Assembly (NCBI GenBank): GCA_947846985.1 | Contig: CANTUZ010000003.1 | Span: 97,672,704 to 97,736,703 of the forward strand | Direction: 5' to 3' | From: Fratercula arctica | Lineage: Eukaryota > Chordata > Aves > Charadriiformes > Alcidae | Length of the DNA stretch: 64,000 nucleotides | Part shown: piece by piece, positions 44,623 to 58,600 of the stretch | How the letters are laid out: every line of letters starts with the position of its first letter | How positions within the stretch are numbered: position 1 is the first letter of the stretch | Notes under the pieces: model-generated | What the model was told of the DNA's origin: nothing | Seen by the model: only the letters and a program-made list of their open reading frames with translations | The model's database searches: none | Position numbers and translations under genes: made by a program

Positions 44623-47600
44623 AGCAATAGTTACATCTAAGAGTCTAAGATAGACTTTTAGCAGATATTCCGTGTTCATGCTGGAAAATCCCAGGTAGAA
44701 ATACAGGTAAGTCTGTGATGTCAAGCGATCGTATACAATAGCTAATGCATTTAGACTTTGTTTTATGTTTTCTGGGCCTACCAGATTTGCTGTGTGCTCC
44801 CAGGTGAACTTTAAATTCCACACACACTCAACATGCTACATCCCGCGTCAGAGCGGTTGCTCCAAGCGAGCTGCATGCTGCCCTAGCAAAAATATTGGAC
44901 TAAAAATGAGACATATAAAGGGAAAACAATGAGTCGGTTGCAGAGGCTGGGGTAAGGAGCTGTGAGAAGAGTAAAAGGCATTACCTTGTTTGCCCATATT
45001 TTTTGCATAAGGTGGAGGTAATTTAGGGGTCTAAGGTGGGGAAGGTATTGAGGAACCAGACCAGGCAATAGCCAAGACAAGGGACACCTCAATATGCAAT
45101 AGCCAGGCATCCACCTGTGAAGAAACTTTGTGTTGAGTCTCATCCCGGTGGTATAAACCATTTGTGTTTTGTCAAGGGTGAGAGGGAGCTACTGACCCTT
45201 CAGTGGGCCAGAGTAAAGCAGGCAGAGCTGGGCTGGTGGAAGCTGAGGAGCCTCACAGCAAAAGCTGGAGGGAATGTGCTGTGAGCAGGACAGGCGTTTC
45301 CCCCAGGCCCAGTGGGAACCTGGAAAGGGAAGACCAGCTGGAGTGTTCAAATGGCTGTCTTTTGGACAACCTTGGCGAGACAGTTCAGTCCCAGGGAGCC
45401 GTCTCCGTGAGATGTTTTTTAGCAGCTGTGAATCTGGTTATTGTGTGCACCGGACCACTCCTCTTTGCTATTGTTTCACTTTTCCGGCTTTGTTCCTTTC
45501 AACATCTCCATCTGATTGGGCTCCATAGCAATTAATGCCACTGTAAACAACCGCTTAAGACAGGTCCATATGCTTTAGAAATAATATAGATGTTTGCCAG
45601 TTGAGAACAACTATGTTGGATGAAACTTGTGTGGATTGTCCTTTGCTCTTCAGCAGGCCCTCATGACCTCCTAAACGTTGCATGACCCGGGAGAGTTACT
45701 CAGTCAATCCTTGCATACTGTAAATCTTTTGCAAGGTTTCCAGTCTGGTGCCAGTGTTTGCTCCGTGAGCACTGTTTTTTCTGTAATTACATTTACTACA
45801 GCATGTGTCAGTGAAAATAATTTGCCAGAGCCAAGTGTGAACACAAAACAGAGTTTATATGTATGTACAGGTACTTTGTGCACTGCCAAGATGTATTACA
45901 TACCATTACATCCTAGCTAGGGAAGTATTTATTATAGATAATTCATACAGCTCCAAGAGGAAGTTGGTAATTTGTTTTATGTTGAAATATCCTACTTTAG
46001 GAGTTTATTAATTTAGTAATTATGCTGCACAAAATTCTGCTTCCCGCCCACCATCAGTGCTTTCCCCTTTCCTGGTTGAAATCCCACCTCTCACTAAGAG
46101 ATCTCCTGTCTCTGTTGTATTTTCACTGAGTCTCCAGAATTTTACCTTCTCTCAAGGATCAGCTGCAAATACTCTGGAATGGCTGGATGGCAAACCTACA
46201 GGAAAGCCCCCGTAGCTTGCTGCATCTCCCGGCTGGAGTCTGTGCTCTTTGCTGTTCAAAGTGCAGTTCTGGTGCATGGTTTTCTTCGGTTTCACTGTCT
46301 GCAGTCCAGTACTTACGGTACCAGCAGCTGCCAGTATCCTTGTGAGAAACACAGCAAAACCCTTTCTGTTTCTGAGAACTGCTACGTTTGCACGGGCTAC
46401 CCTGCCCTGAATGTCCAAGGGTATAATTGGGAATAATTTCATGGTGGTTTCCCTACAGCTCATTTTGTCAGGTAGGAAGGGTTCTCCAGTGCGCTCACTG
46501 CACTAACTAAGCATTTGTTGATATATACCTGCATCCAGCTGCCTAGTAGCTCTTTGCTTCAGTTGCAATGTAAAACACTGGATTTTGCCAGTATTTCCCA
46601 GGAAAAATCACCTGCCTGATTCAAATTTCTGACCATAACCTGTGCGTCATTCCCAGTGTGTGCTCCTCACTATTTCAGCCTGAGCTCCTGACCTGACTGC
46701 TTAAAGCCAATGCCAGAAGCACAACAGTTGTCACCCCTGGGATTCCGGCATCTGTTCCCCTCTCCTGCCAGTGCCGGAGCCGCTCTGCGGCACAGGTATC
46801 GCCGGCTCGGTGTCAAGTGCGAGCAGATACCGGAGGCATCGTGCAGCCACCTCTGCGCCCTTCCCGACTCCAAACCGGTCTGTGGTGCCTCTTTGTTCTG
46901 CTTTCTGCCTTGTTGTCATTATAAAAAACAGTAGGAAAGCTCATTTCCAGGAGGATGCCCCAAGCATTTGATAAAGAGAGTGAGATTTTACAGGCTATAA
47001 AACACGTGTGCACTCCTTAGTTAAAGACCTTTTACAGCTCCTGTGATTTAGACTGAAGACTTTTAGACATTCTGTATTTTATTCTCGGCAGTCTTTCCAC
47101 AGTCAGTCTGTCCCTATGTGGAAGGTTATTATCCATAGCTTTTCATAAAATATCAGTGTAAAATTCATATATTTGATATTCAGATTTTACTAAGGAGATT
47201 TGTATAAAATCCATTAACAGATGCATTAAAATATTTTTCTTTTTTAAATTTGGTTTCCAGCTTAGGACACAGTCGCCAAACGATTCCATTAGTACTGCTG
47301 ACTCCCCTTTATATTAAACTAAAAGCTGAGATAACGTGTGCTCATAGCAAATGAATGATGCAAGACGATCAGTATGCCAATACAGCTGTGCTGGAGATAC
47401 GCAGCTGGATTTAAATCACTGGTGAATTTACACAAGCTTTCCAGAGAACGGACTAGCTGGCTTCGAGGCAGAGCATTAGTACCCTCCTCCTCTTGATACG
47501 GATGTCATTAGCTCTGGAAAGAATGGGAGCACCACGGAGTTATTTATACAGGAAGCATTGTTTGTTTTAAGGCACTATCTCTGATGTGAAAAATAGTCTC

Positions 47601-50600
47601 AAATATTCTAAAAACTTACTTTTAACTAAAATAAACAAATACGTAAGGTCTTGTAAGCCAAACAAAGAAGTATTGAACCCTTCTAAGATTTTTATGAAGC
47701 TGTTTTTTGAGACAACTGAGTGATGAGCACATTAAATGAGGAATATCTTTAGTAAATATTTTGCTGCCCTCCACTGGACCACCAAGAGAAAATCCCCTGC
47801 TAACACAAGTGCCTCTGAGACCCTTTTACTTCAAAGGTTATTTGAGGCTCTGTGTTCTGTCTGAAGTGAAAATTAGATGGTTTTGGTTTTAAAGAGCAAA
47901 ACGTAAGAGCTCTGCCTGGTAGACCAGTGACCCAGCTGCTACATGGGAAGGTTCAAACCTGGAGTTGTTCCTTGTTCAGGCTATCGAGGGATTTACTCTT
48001 TCTACCACAAACAGAAGTGGGTTTTTATAAATAGATACCTGGGAATAGGAAAGATTTTCTCCTTTCTCTACTCCTGTAATATTTTGATCTATGAATATGA
48101 GGAATCTGCAAGAATCTATGTTTGGGGGTGGGTTTTGTGCTCAGTTATCGTAAATAACTTTTGAGTTTTATATCAATGACAACACGTTGACCTTGCCATT
48201 TATTCATTAGCAACTTTGTACCAGTTGTAGTCCTTGGCAGAGGACTCATGTCAGTATTTTACCTAGAAACATTTGCTATTAAAATATTTTCTAGTTTGAA
48301 TAACATTTGAGAGGATACCCTTGAAGAACCACTTTATCAAAATAGGAGACTAAGGCAGTCACTGGGGCTGAAGGGGAAAAATTCCATGTGAAAGTGGAGA
48401 AAGCACAGCTGTCAAAGGGATGAATATTTGCAAAGAAATGAACGAAGTAGCAGACTAGCATGGAAACAGGGATTTGTGAGGGTCACTAAGACCCTCTAAG
48501 AAGAGATATTCACAGTATACCCACAGCTGTGAATTTTCCTGTGTAAGGCAGATTTTTGATGACCATAGGGTTGATTCATGGTTCTGATGGTGCAGAGGAC
48601 TTCCTTAGGAACTTGTTGTGTTTCCATCTTTATAATGCAGAGCACTGGTATAGCTGAACCACTGCTGCAAGGGACAGTTGTTGTGTTTGGCTACGAATAT
48701 TTTCACCGCTGGTTTTGTTTGATATTTTAGTATGAAACAGAGGAAGTGGCAGCAAGAATGAGAAACATTAATCTGTTTGTTTTCAGTCCAAGAAACTAGG
48801 TGTGATTCTTATCAGACAATAAAAATGAACCACATGATAATCAAAGCCGGCAACTTGGTGGTAGGTATTTGTGTGTGGATGGCCCATGTTTTTTTTCAAA
48901 TGTTCATGTAATTTGCGGTTGCTGCCTGGGTATTAGGGCTGGAAGGGTTACTACAGAACAGGTTTCAGTTGAAGTTTTAGTTTGAAGGCTTCTTAATGGC
49001 TGCCATGCTGGATTTATTTTATCCCAGTTGATAGGCATGCCACTACTCTCATAGTTCAGGTTTTTACCTCTTTACTTCTCCAAATGCTATCTGTCACTAT
49101 TGCTAACTTTTTGTAAGGAGTTCTCCCTGAGATACTAAGAAATCTATTGAAAATGTGCTGTACTCACTCCTGCAATAAAGGTTTCATGAAATCTAAAGCA
49201 AGCTTAGACCTGCAGACTGAAGTTGAACTCTTTTCTGATAATTTAAGGAGAAACAGAAGAGATCTCTATTTTGTCATTAGAGAGTGACAGGAGATGAAGT
49301 AACAGTCCTCAAACCTACGGATGAATACACTAGTCTGGCAAAAAATATTGGTTTTGTAGTGTTTTAAGTCAAGAAATTAACAAAAGTTACATTGCGGTTG
49401 TGCAAATGCCAAGCTTACAATATGCAGGCAGCTTGTAAATAAGGACGCTCAATGTGGCATAGTTTTTTTAAAAACATAATAATTCTCCGTTTCCTCTCAT
49501 GATTTTATGTTTTGATGTAGGTGGTATATGATAGAAGTTCACTAACACTAGATTTACTTAGGGTAGGAGGGAAATTTCTGCTCTGGATGAGGGTGAGGAG
49601 CTTCTTATGTATTACATGGTCAAATGCTATTGCTTCTTATGGGAAGAGTGTGCAGCTGTCACGGAAAGAACAGGCTTGGACGTCACATGCTGAAGTACCT
49701 GGTCTACCAGGAAGAATAAGTACGGATTAAAAGGAATTTTTCAGAGTTTTGTCTTGATGGAAGATGGCAGTAATTGCTACCACATGTATGCCCTGGAAGT
49801 TATTATAGTGTTGAGTGAGGAGATACACCCAGGTACTAGTGAGAGTTATCTGATCCCCTGATGTTGGTCCTCGTTACACAGCCAGGCACAATATAACCCC
49901 CAGGGCTGCTCAAAACTGATGATCTGGATTACTGGCGTCTCTCCAGTTTTCATGTATCTTTTTCAAGGACAATTTGGTGGGGTGGCTGGGACTCCACAAA
50001 AGGACACAAATCGCTTATTTGGGGTTCATTCCAGTGTCACCCATGGAGTCTTCCTCCAGGGTAGCCTAAGGAGAACATCACCCTGGGGTCTCCTTAAGAT
50101 GGTGTGAAAGGGAGAAATAAATAAATGGTTACTGATGGACTGCTCAGCTATGACATTGATTGTTTCTTTTTCTGCATGGTATATCTAGGAGTCTGATATA
50201 TTTCTCTCAGATTTACCAAGACCTTGTAAAATATTACACCTTGTTACTATGCAGTGTCTCACAAGGTCCAGCAGAATCTTACACGTATGAATAGAATTGC
50301 GTCAAATAAGGAGAATAATGAAGTACTTCCTTATGACTTCTAATTATCAGCAACAATCTCTTTTACTACAGTGAATTAAGATTTGTATTAACTCTTGTAT
50401 TCTGTAGTGATCAGGCAGCCAAAGATTCCATAGTAGATATGAGTAGCAGCTAGAGAAGTTTTGTTAGATTTCAGTTCAACAGATACCCCTTACTGCTGGA
50501 CTGTGAGTGGTGTGCTGAAGTAGTACAAACCCACCCTCAGGTAAAACAAGGAAAAGAAAATCTTATAAAGAAAGCTCAGTAACTGAGAAATCTGGAGCCC

Positions 50601-53600
50601 CAAGGATGGCTGAGCAGAATTTACTTGTTAATTAAAGCTGACTTACACTGCCCTGCCAGTAAGGGGTCATATATTTGAAAGTTCTTGGGCAGATGGGAGA
50701 AGAGCAATCCAGAAATATCTTTCAGCAATGGTGAGACTTTCCAGACAGCTCCATTTGGCAAGGGACCTTCCAAGAGGAGCAAAGTAGTACTCTCTAGTAA
50801 TCCCACTCTACTGCAAGAAAGCAGAGTTTGTAGGCACTGCAATGGAAAGGAAAAGGTGCCCAAAGTAATGGGGGTCTGAAAAAGGTATTTGGTGGGAGGT
50901 ATCCTAGTGGGTCTGTTTTCATCTGCAGCTTTTATATATTGCCTTCTGCTAAGCCATGTGTCCTCTTAGACCTTTTCACTTCCCACAGCAGCCTCACCTC
51001 TTGCCTGTCAAAGATTTGCTTTTTCCTGCTTGTATTTGTAATGTTGCTTTCCTGCATTGTGAAAGTTTTACCCATCACAGGGTATCCATCCCAGACAGCT
51101 ATTCTTCCTGGCTGCTGCGAAAGCACAGCTTATGGTTAATGGTGTGAGAGGAATTTTTACATTTACTTGCTCTCCCTTTTCTTTATAACAGTGTGTGGTT
51201 TTATTCAGAATAATTGGAAGACAAAAAGGATCAACTGGTTAAACTGCAGTTCATATAAGAATTTTTCTAATGTTGCATTATAGGAATGTTAAAAGCATAT
51301 TTTTTTCCCCAAGGTATCAAGTACGAAATGTGCAGGCTGTCTTTTAAGGTAAATATACACATAATTTAACAAAGATGGCTTTTTAGTAGCCATGAAGTGA
51401 TATAATAAACATTTCTGTATATTAAATATACAGAGATATAAAAGTAATGGGGGTACTAACAACATTTTAAGCAAGGTTGTGAAAGATAGCTTTGAGGAGT
51501 CCTTTGATCTTTATTTTAGGAAATGATTTCTATGTGTTGTTATTTATTTGAACATCAGTATTTAAAGCACTGTGTTCCAAATGCGTATTGTTATTGTTGC
51601 TGCGGTGGCCTAATAGCACATTAATGCTGTTATCCTTGTTTTGATAAGCATTTGTGTATGTCAGTACACGCGTTATCTCTTTACTCCTCTGCCTTTTTTC
51701 TGCTTATGGCCAGAGACGGGCTGACGGGGAAGATGATAACGCAGGGTGGCTGCTGCAAAGCCCCGCGATCACAGGCTTGATGCTGAGCAGGGTACGGCTG
51801 GGCTCAAATGCCGAGCTCGCATCACCCGGCTCCAAAATGCCTCAGCGTCAGGGGAAGGATCTGTCTCTGCGTCACCTCCAGGGAGGCTTTGCAGGGTATT
51901 CCTGGAACTCATGGATCGGTCATTGTTTTTCTCGCCAAGAGACACATGCACACAGACGCTGTGTATGTGTATACATGCATTAGCCCTCTGTGGTGAGGAT
52001 CTCACTGCTGCAAACACAGCGCTGCGAGTCTGTCGACGGCGAGCTGCAGAGGATCATTTGTGGTGATCAGAACTGGAAGGGATAGGAATGGTTGATCAGT
52101 GGGAAACTCGTTGACCTCCACATGTTCTCCCCAGGTGCCTGCTCCCTACCTCCCTGCAGGCCCAAAGGAAGCAGAAGTTTGCTTTCCAGGTAGCAATTTA
52201 ACAAATTGAGATTTATTTTACCGTGAGTAGTTTTGAGCCTTATCTTTTTAAAACATAGTCAAGAGCAAAACTCCTCTGACATCAGTAGCTTTAGGGCTGG
52301 ATCTTATGGTGAGAATGGTAAGAAGTAAATCTGTTTAATACCACAACTTTCCATGTAGAGAATATGATCCGTGTCTGGCTAATTAAATTCAGGAAACAGG
52401 AAAGAGAAAACCATCAAAACCATGTGAAAAAAAAAAAGTTTCATAAATCATCTAGTGAGAGTCTGTAGAAAAGCAGAAAGCTGAATTCTTAGAGCAGACT
52501 TCCATGGTAAACTCTAAGTGGCATTTTCAATATTTAACTTCACTTCTCGGTGAAAAAGAATTAAATTGTACCACTGTGCGCTGCGTCTGTAATGTTATTA
52601 ACACACATTAGTTAAAATTCTATTATTTTGCAAAAAAATCTGAGGAGTTGCTATATTAATCTAGCTTAATCTAGCTATGGAAGATGCTACTTGCTCCTTT
52701 CTTATTGTGGATGATTCTTCAATCTAATTTTCAGAAGTATTGCAGTGTATATTTTTAGGCCATGAATTTATGTAGTGAAGGGATATTTACATTCGTAGCA
52801 CTTTTACACATTTTTTTGTCCAGTGTAGAGGTAGAGTGTCTTTAGAGCGAGATTCAGAGCACATTAAATAAAAACACCTATAAGGTTATCGACTACTTTA
52901 TGTTCGTACATGTATTTTTTTGTATAAAAATTACCGCAAGCCTAATGCTTAATAGATTGTTAGTAGTGGACTACCATTAATAGTGATCAGAATTAATTAT
53001 TAAATGTTTCATTCATAGATACTTATATAACGTATCACACTATGCATACAATGCGATCTCAGGTTGTTTCAGTTCTCCTGGTGGTATTCTTCAGTACTTC
53101 ATCGTGCCTGTATTTAATCAATGCTACAAGTATGCAAACGTAAGAGTGCTCTCTACCCTTTCCTCCTCATAGCTGATAAATTCTAATTTGGAGTGGGTTG
53201 AAAATATTTTTCTTTGTTACATCATAGCATGCTGTGATGAAGAAAAAAGAGAAGTAATCATGCTTTTCTTCCTAATTTATCCATGATGTTTTAAAATGGA
53301 AATAGTCCAACAAATTCTATTAATAGTATTAAAGTACAACACATTTATTGGTTTTGGTTGTTTGGGTTTGTTTCTTTTTTTTGAGAAAAATGACCTTATA
53401 GCTCATGGAATTAATAATGATCTCTTTTGTCAGAATATGTTGTGTCTCTCCCCCTTTTTTTAAGATACATACATATTTATGTGGACTTATTTCATTTGTG
53501 TATACACAGAATTAGAAGACCACCTGAACTGCACCTACATTTGGCATGCAATTTAACATTAAGCTTAAAATGGTCTTCTGTCTCATGAAAATGAACAGAA

Positions 53601-55263
53601 AAAACATTCTTTGCATCCCAAGATTATGCTGTTTTATAACGTAACTCACCAAATTTGTTTCTGCATCTGTGAGTGGGTCTTTCAGTGTATTCTGAAACTG
53701 TAAATCTCCTTTAGTTGGTATAATGTGTTGGATATTGGTATGGAAACACTCATAGTGAGTGCTGTGCTGGGCTTCAAGATTTCTACAGCTGATCCAGTGC
53801 TGTCAACAGTCCATAGCCTGCAAGCTACCGGCAGTGAGGCACTTCAGCTAAGCTTACAAAACCAAAGCCTACACGTAAATTAGCCAAGTGGATGCAATTG
53901 TGTTTCATGCAGCTGGATAAGAAACATGTTTCCTGACAAAACACTCCCTTTTTTATTTCTAATTACCTACGAAATAAGCAATTGTGAAGAGCAGATATTT
54001 TTTCCCAGGGCAAGAAGTCATTGTTAGAGCTGGGGAAGGAAATGTCTCATACCTTCCAACTAGTCTGTTGGTTTGAAAGTGCATTTACTGTAGAATGCAC
54101 CAGGTAGCGAAAACAAGGAAATTAATACAAATCACATTGAGCTTTCTTAAAGGAGAAATCAATTGATCGATTTAAATGCAGATTCAGAAGTTGTGGGGAG
54201 CTGGGATTGTGTGTTCTCCAGTCCAAACCATCATAAACTTCCAGTTTTAGCAGGCGATGAGGAAGCAGGTCCATAATTTTGTCTTTGTTTGACTTCCTCC
54301 AGGGCAGCCAACATCCCTTTGGGAATCGCCAGCGCTAGGGCTGTGCATGCCCTTGGCATACAGACCTTCTTTGAAAGAAGGGCAGTGTCTTCACTCCTTT
54401 GAGTTGCCAAACCTGATGATTTTTAAGTATGGATTGGGAAATAACCACAACAATTACATATTCTATTGGCAGCATTCACAAGGCCAGCGTTTCTAAATAA
54501 GCAACTACCCCTAATGAGCAACTCCACCACGGAAGTCAAACAGACGGGCAGAAAATTCTACCAAGTGCAACTTTGCGGGGATCCATGTCAAACAAATTAA
54601 AGTAATAAAAATATTTCCAAATTGCAATGTTTGAGAGCTTCTTCAGGGATTCAGGTTGTCTGAAGCAACCAATAGAAGCACAGCTGAAGAATCCAGCCCG
54701 TGAACTGTAGCCCACCACAGAAACCCTACCACGCAGCACAGGAAAAGCTCTATGTAAGTTATGAATTAAGCCCTCAGTGGTGTTTTTTTTTTTTTAAGAG
54801 ACGCTACTAAACAAACAAATCACTGTGTTAATTGCGATCAATACACATAAAAGCACCTCGAGATCACTCCCTCTGGGTGTGCTGGAAGGCAACCCACCTC
54901 AAAGGATCAGTGTAAGTGGGCAACCTGCTCTTGGTAGTCCCAGCCTGCTCCGCTGCACAGCTGGTGGAGCAGCGCTGAATGCTGCACAGACTCACAGGAA
55001 GACCGGCCCCGCTGTCGTCGGCAGAAGTTTGCCCGAGATAAAAATGCAGATAGTGACCTTTTCTTCTTTGAAGTCCCCAGACACATGGTTAATTAGTCTC
55101 AGGAAGCCTCACACAGCCAAATCCTTTAAATACTGATCTTAAAATGTATTCCTCAACATCTCTTGATGTGGGTCTCGCTGCTGCATTACAGGGCCATTAA
55201 AATAGCTATGTGAAAACCATTAGAAATGTGATTTATTGAATGGATCTTTTCTCTATTTTTCAG
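44623..55263. other. Intergenic sequence, largely AT-rich
   Basis: No gene recognised in 10.6 kb. Two CpG-richer patches occur at about 46,745-46,885 and 51,715-51,930, each with open frames on several frames but no recognisable protein. The stretch 52,500-53,750 is notably AT-rich and free of recognisable transposons. I did not find the von Willebrand A exon expected upstream of a COL21A1 TSPN exon, though it could be further away or unrecognised. Confidence 0.55.
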
Positions 55264-55620
55264 CAGGCAGACTCTAACAGGCCTTACGTGTATTTTTCTT
55301 ACAGTGTGGTGTACCCAAATGGCTTCCCACCCGAGCACTCCATCATCGCAGACTTTGAGGTTGTGAAAAGCAGTCCGTGGCTTGGGTGGGATTTATGGCA
55401 AGTCAGCAATTCTGACAGCGAAGACCACGTCTGCATTCATGTCCTAACAGACAGGCAATCTCTGGGTCTCTTCTACACCATGCCAGATTCAATGCCCATG
55501 CTCAGGTCAAGGATGCAAGGAAAGCTCTTTGATGGTTCTTGGCACAAGATAGCGCTGAGCATGAAGAAAATAATGCTAAATTATTGCCTGATTGTTAGAA
55601 GATCCATTCTATCCCAAGAA
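55264..55620 (+). pseudogene. TSPN (laminin-G-like) domain exon of a FACIT-type collagen, possibly decayed
   Basis: An exon-like block lies between the acceptor tctctatttttcag (AG at 55262-55263) and a good donor, gtgagg at 55621. It is 357 nt and open throughout, 119 codons. The protein has family hallmarks of a thrombospondin N-terminal-like domain in the right order: VVYPNGFPPEHSI (55303 on), a DLWQVSNSD core strand, and LFDGSWHKIALSM (55525-55563). After this the family pattern (hydrophobic strand then Asp-Cys) is missing in frame, but appears in another frame at 55572-55595 as NAKLLPDC, followed at once by TAG at 55596-55598 and then KIHSIP. This looks like a 1-nt deletion plus a nonsense change, or a sequence error. 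Synteny after DST suggests COL21A1, but the remembered human COL21A1 domain matches poorly and COL9A1-like domains match better. The paralogue is therefore left open. Confidence 0.55.
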
Positions 55621-58600
55621 GTGAGGAGAGCAACACTTGCAGAAATGTATTTTGCCACTGAAACCACCAGCTGAAGAGTCTTCTGGTCTGGTGAGCGGCT
55701 CGGCCGGGTGGGTCACTCTTTGCTTCCTCCCAGTGCCCCGATGGTGCAGGATGCTGACTGGCTTGACCACTGGCAGTACTCACTAGTGGGTTATTTTTCT
55801 GAGAGTTAATCCACCTTTTTTTACTAAATAAGTGTTTTACAACTGTACATTTTCCCGTCGTACCTGATGTGAAGCGCTCCTTGTGTAATCTCTTAAGGCA
55901 CGCCTTCTTTTCCATTGCAGCCAGTATCCTTTATTTGGGGTGGGTTTTTATTTGTTTTTAAGTCTTCCAAAAGCAGTCTTTACATTTACGCTTTTCCCTT
56001 TTACTGAGAATTTTTAACACTCTTCAGGCAGATTCTTCCCCCCCCCTCCTATTTATTGATCTTACATAAATCAGAAAAAAACACCTGGTTTTTAGAGGCA
56101 GAAGAACCGATCTTTTAATTGTGGCGAACTTGTTCTTCCTCTTTCTTATCTCAAGAGCTATCTACAACCAGTCCGTATTTTTTTTTCTCGAATGGAATTA
56201 ACAGTATTGTTTAACCGACACCTCCCTCTGGTGGTGACCGTAGGGCTCAAGAAGGAGGGACGCTGCCGCGCTGCTGTGCTTCACGCTGCCAGGCCACAGA
56301 GTTCTGCGGCGTGGTGACACGCTTTCTGCAGGTCAACGCAGTCTTGCGGTTACTAACCAAGCCTAGCAATTGTGAAAGAGTTGGCCGTATTTATTTTAAC
56401 ATTTTTCTGTAGATCCTAAACGGAAGAAATTAAAGGGAGAGAAACTCGTTAGACGAAAATTAGGTGGTGTACTTTTAATACAAAGAGTGTTATTCTTATA
56501 AAGCTGCAGACAGTGAGTATTTGACCTAAAGATTTCAATTGCAAAAGGAAATGAATTTATTGGTTAAAAAAATGAAATCAGCAGAGATGTAATTGCCTCC
56601 TAGTCAGTATTTGACTAGAAGACTCTGCAGCTTCTCCATAGGACCTGAAATCTTGTGTGTGGGAGGACCTACGGGTGCTGGATAAAATGGAGGGATGAGG
56701 GAAATGAGCAGGGCAGTGTCTGAGACTGTGTAGAAACAGAGTTGTCCCTAGGCTGATGGAGACGGTGGCTGCCGTGGGTGCGTGGTGACAAGCCATGTCC
56801 AGAAGCAGAACACGGTTAGGGAGTTGTTTTGTGGGTTTGCTTGGCTTGTGTATTTATCTACTGATTAGTGTCATACTGTGAGTAGTTAAAAGCAATTCTT
56901 TTATGTGCCTCTCAGATAGTCTTAAAGCAACTTGAAATGCACCGTAATGCAGATAAAGCCTGCTTGGAAGACTGCCGGGAGCTTCCCGATACAGTCAGGC
57001 TGTGCTCTCTTCCCAGCACTGTGGGCTTCCTCTCATGATTGCTTTTGCTGATGATTACTTAAGATTCACTTTCCCATTCCCCCTAATTTTCTCTATTGTC
57101 TAAGAACATGCAGCTTCTTTATCGGCTGCACAGCTGAAATGAGATTATAAACAGAAAGAGCAAGCTTTAGGCTCCACTCACTTGGCATACGAAGCGAGAG
57201 CGTTTGGAAAGATGTTTTTTGTCAAAATGAAGAGGCTGCTGTTCATAGTGTGTGCTGCTTGTGGATGCGGGGGGTGGGGGAGGGGGGTGGGTCAGAAGGG
57301 GATCGTTAGCTGGGAACGGGTGAGAGCTGCTGTGCCTGCCAGCCAGCCTGGTGGCTGTGTGGGTCACCTCCCGAGGGGCACGCAGAATGCCCAGCCAGCG
57401 GTCACCGAGGAGGTCCTGCTTGATGTGGCAATTACAGGAGCCCCGTAACATTTATGTGGTTGTACTGGCAGCGCCTGCCAAGAGGCAGCTCTGCCACAGG
57501 ACTTCACAGCCTTTCTAATGCACTCTGAGAAGAAGCAGCTCTGCAGTTCCTCACACAGCAAAATCAAAGCCAAAGCCAAATCCAGGACCAAGTCCCGTTC
57601 CCAAGAGCTCCTCGTTGAAATCCCTGTTGGCTGCTAGCACTGGCACAGTTGGGGGCTGATTTTCTCTCCACCTCCCCCTGCTTCCTCCCTGCCTGCCCGG
57701 GCTTCGTCCTGGAAATCTTCTTCCCAGACGCAGGGGAAGAAAAGTCCTGCCAGCTCTGCACCACTTGTCCCTCCCCTGCCTGCAGAGTCACTGAAACTCG
57801 TTTGCCAGCAAAGTTGCCTTTGGATGGAAATCAGGACTCAGAAAATAAATAATGCCTCTTCCTTGCCAGCGTGGAGGAAGTGCTGAACTCGGTGTTGCTG
57901 AAAGCCCATTGTGCCAGCAGCAGACTACAAGGATGTGGAGTACTGGGCCACCAGGTAACCTTTAAACACAACTCGCTGTCCAGGAGGAGCTTCTCATGTC
58001 CACATGGAAGTGGTGCCGATTCCCCCCCATACCCCATTTTTCTTTTAATACAGCTACTGAGGGGAAAAAGGACAGTCTGACAGAGTTACAAATATAGTAG
58101 CCATATACTTCAGTTTTGGTGTTAAAACAAGGTATCATCCTTCTGTTACCAAGCCAACTTTGAAGTGAGGTGGGTGGGAAGCAGAGCGGCAATGCCAGGG
58201 TACAGGCGCTTTCCTCCATCTATGCCGGGCTCCAGTAACAGTGCAGTTTTGCTGCTCCCTTTATGAGTGAAAATCTGGCGGTCAGCACAATTTTTGGATT
58301 GCCTGCACACTGCGATCCCACGACAAACTACAAACGGCTTCCCACACCTCTCCCCTCCGGCTGTGGAAGAGCACCAGGACTTTGGAAACTTGGCCTTGTG
58401 TAGGACTTGTTTGGCTCCTCTCAGTGGGGAGGAAGCAAGGGCCATGGCCTGTTGAGGGCCCCTGCTGTGGGATTTCAGATTTTAACCATTTAACCATTCA
58501 TTAAGACACTAACAATTCTCTGTGGGGGAAAAAAAAAAAAAATTCCCAAGCTGAAGCTTTCTGGTGTCACTCCGAGTGAGCTGTCACCTTAGCAGCCAAA

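Noticed and set aside
47905..47970. tRNA-like stretch with a GGTTCAAACCT B-box-like sequence and a GCTCTGCCTGGTAGA A-box-like sequence
   Set aside because: The D, anticodon and T stems do not pair and no acceptor stem is present. At most it is a very old tRNA-derived remnant.
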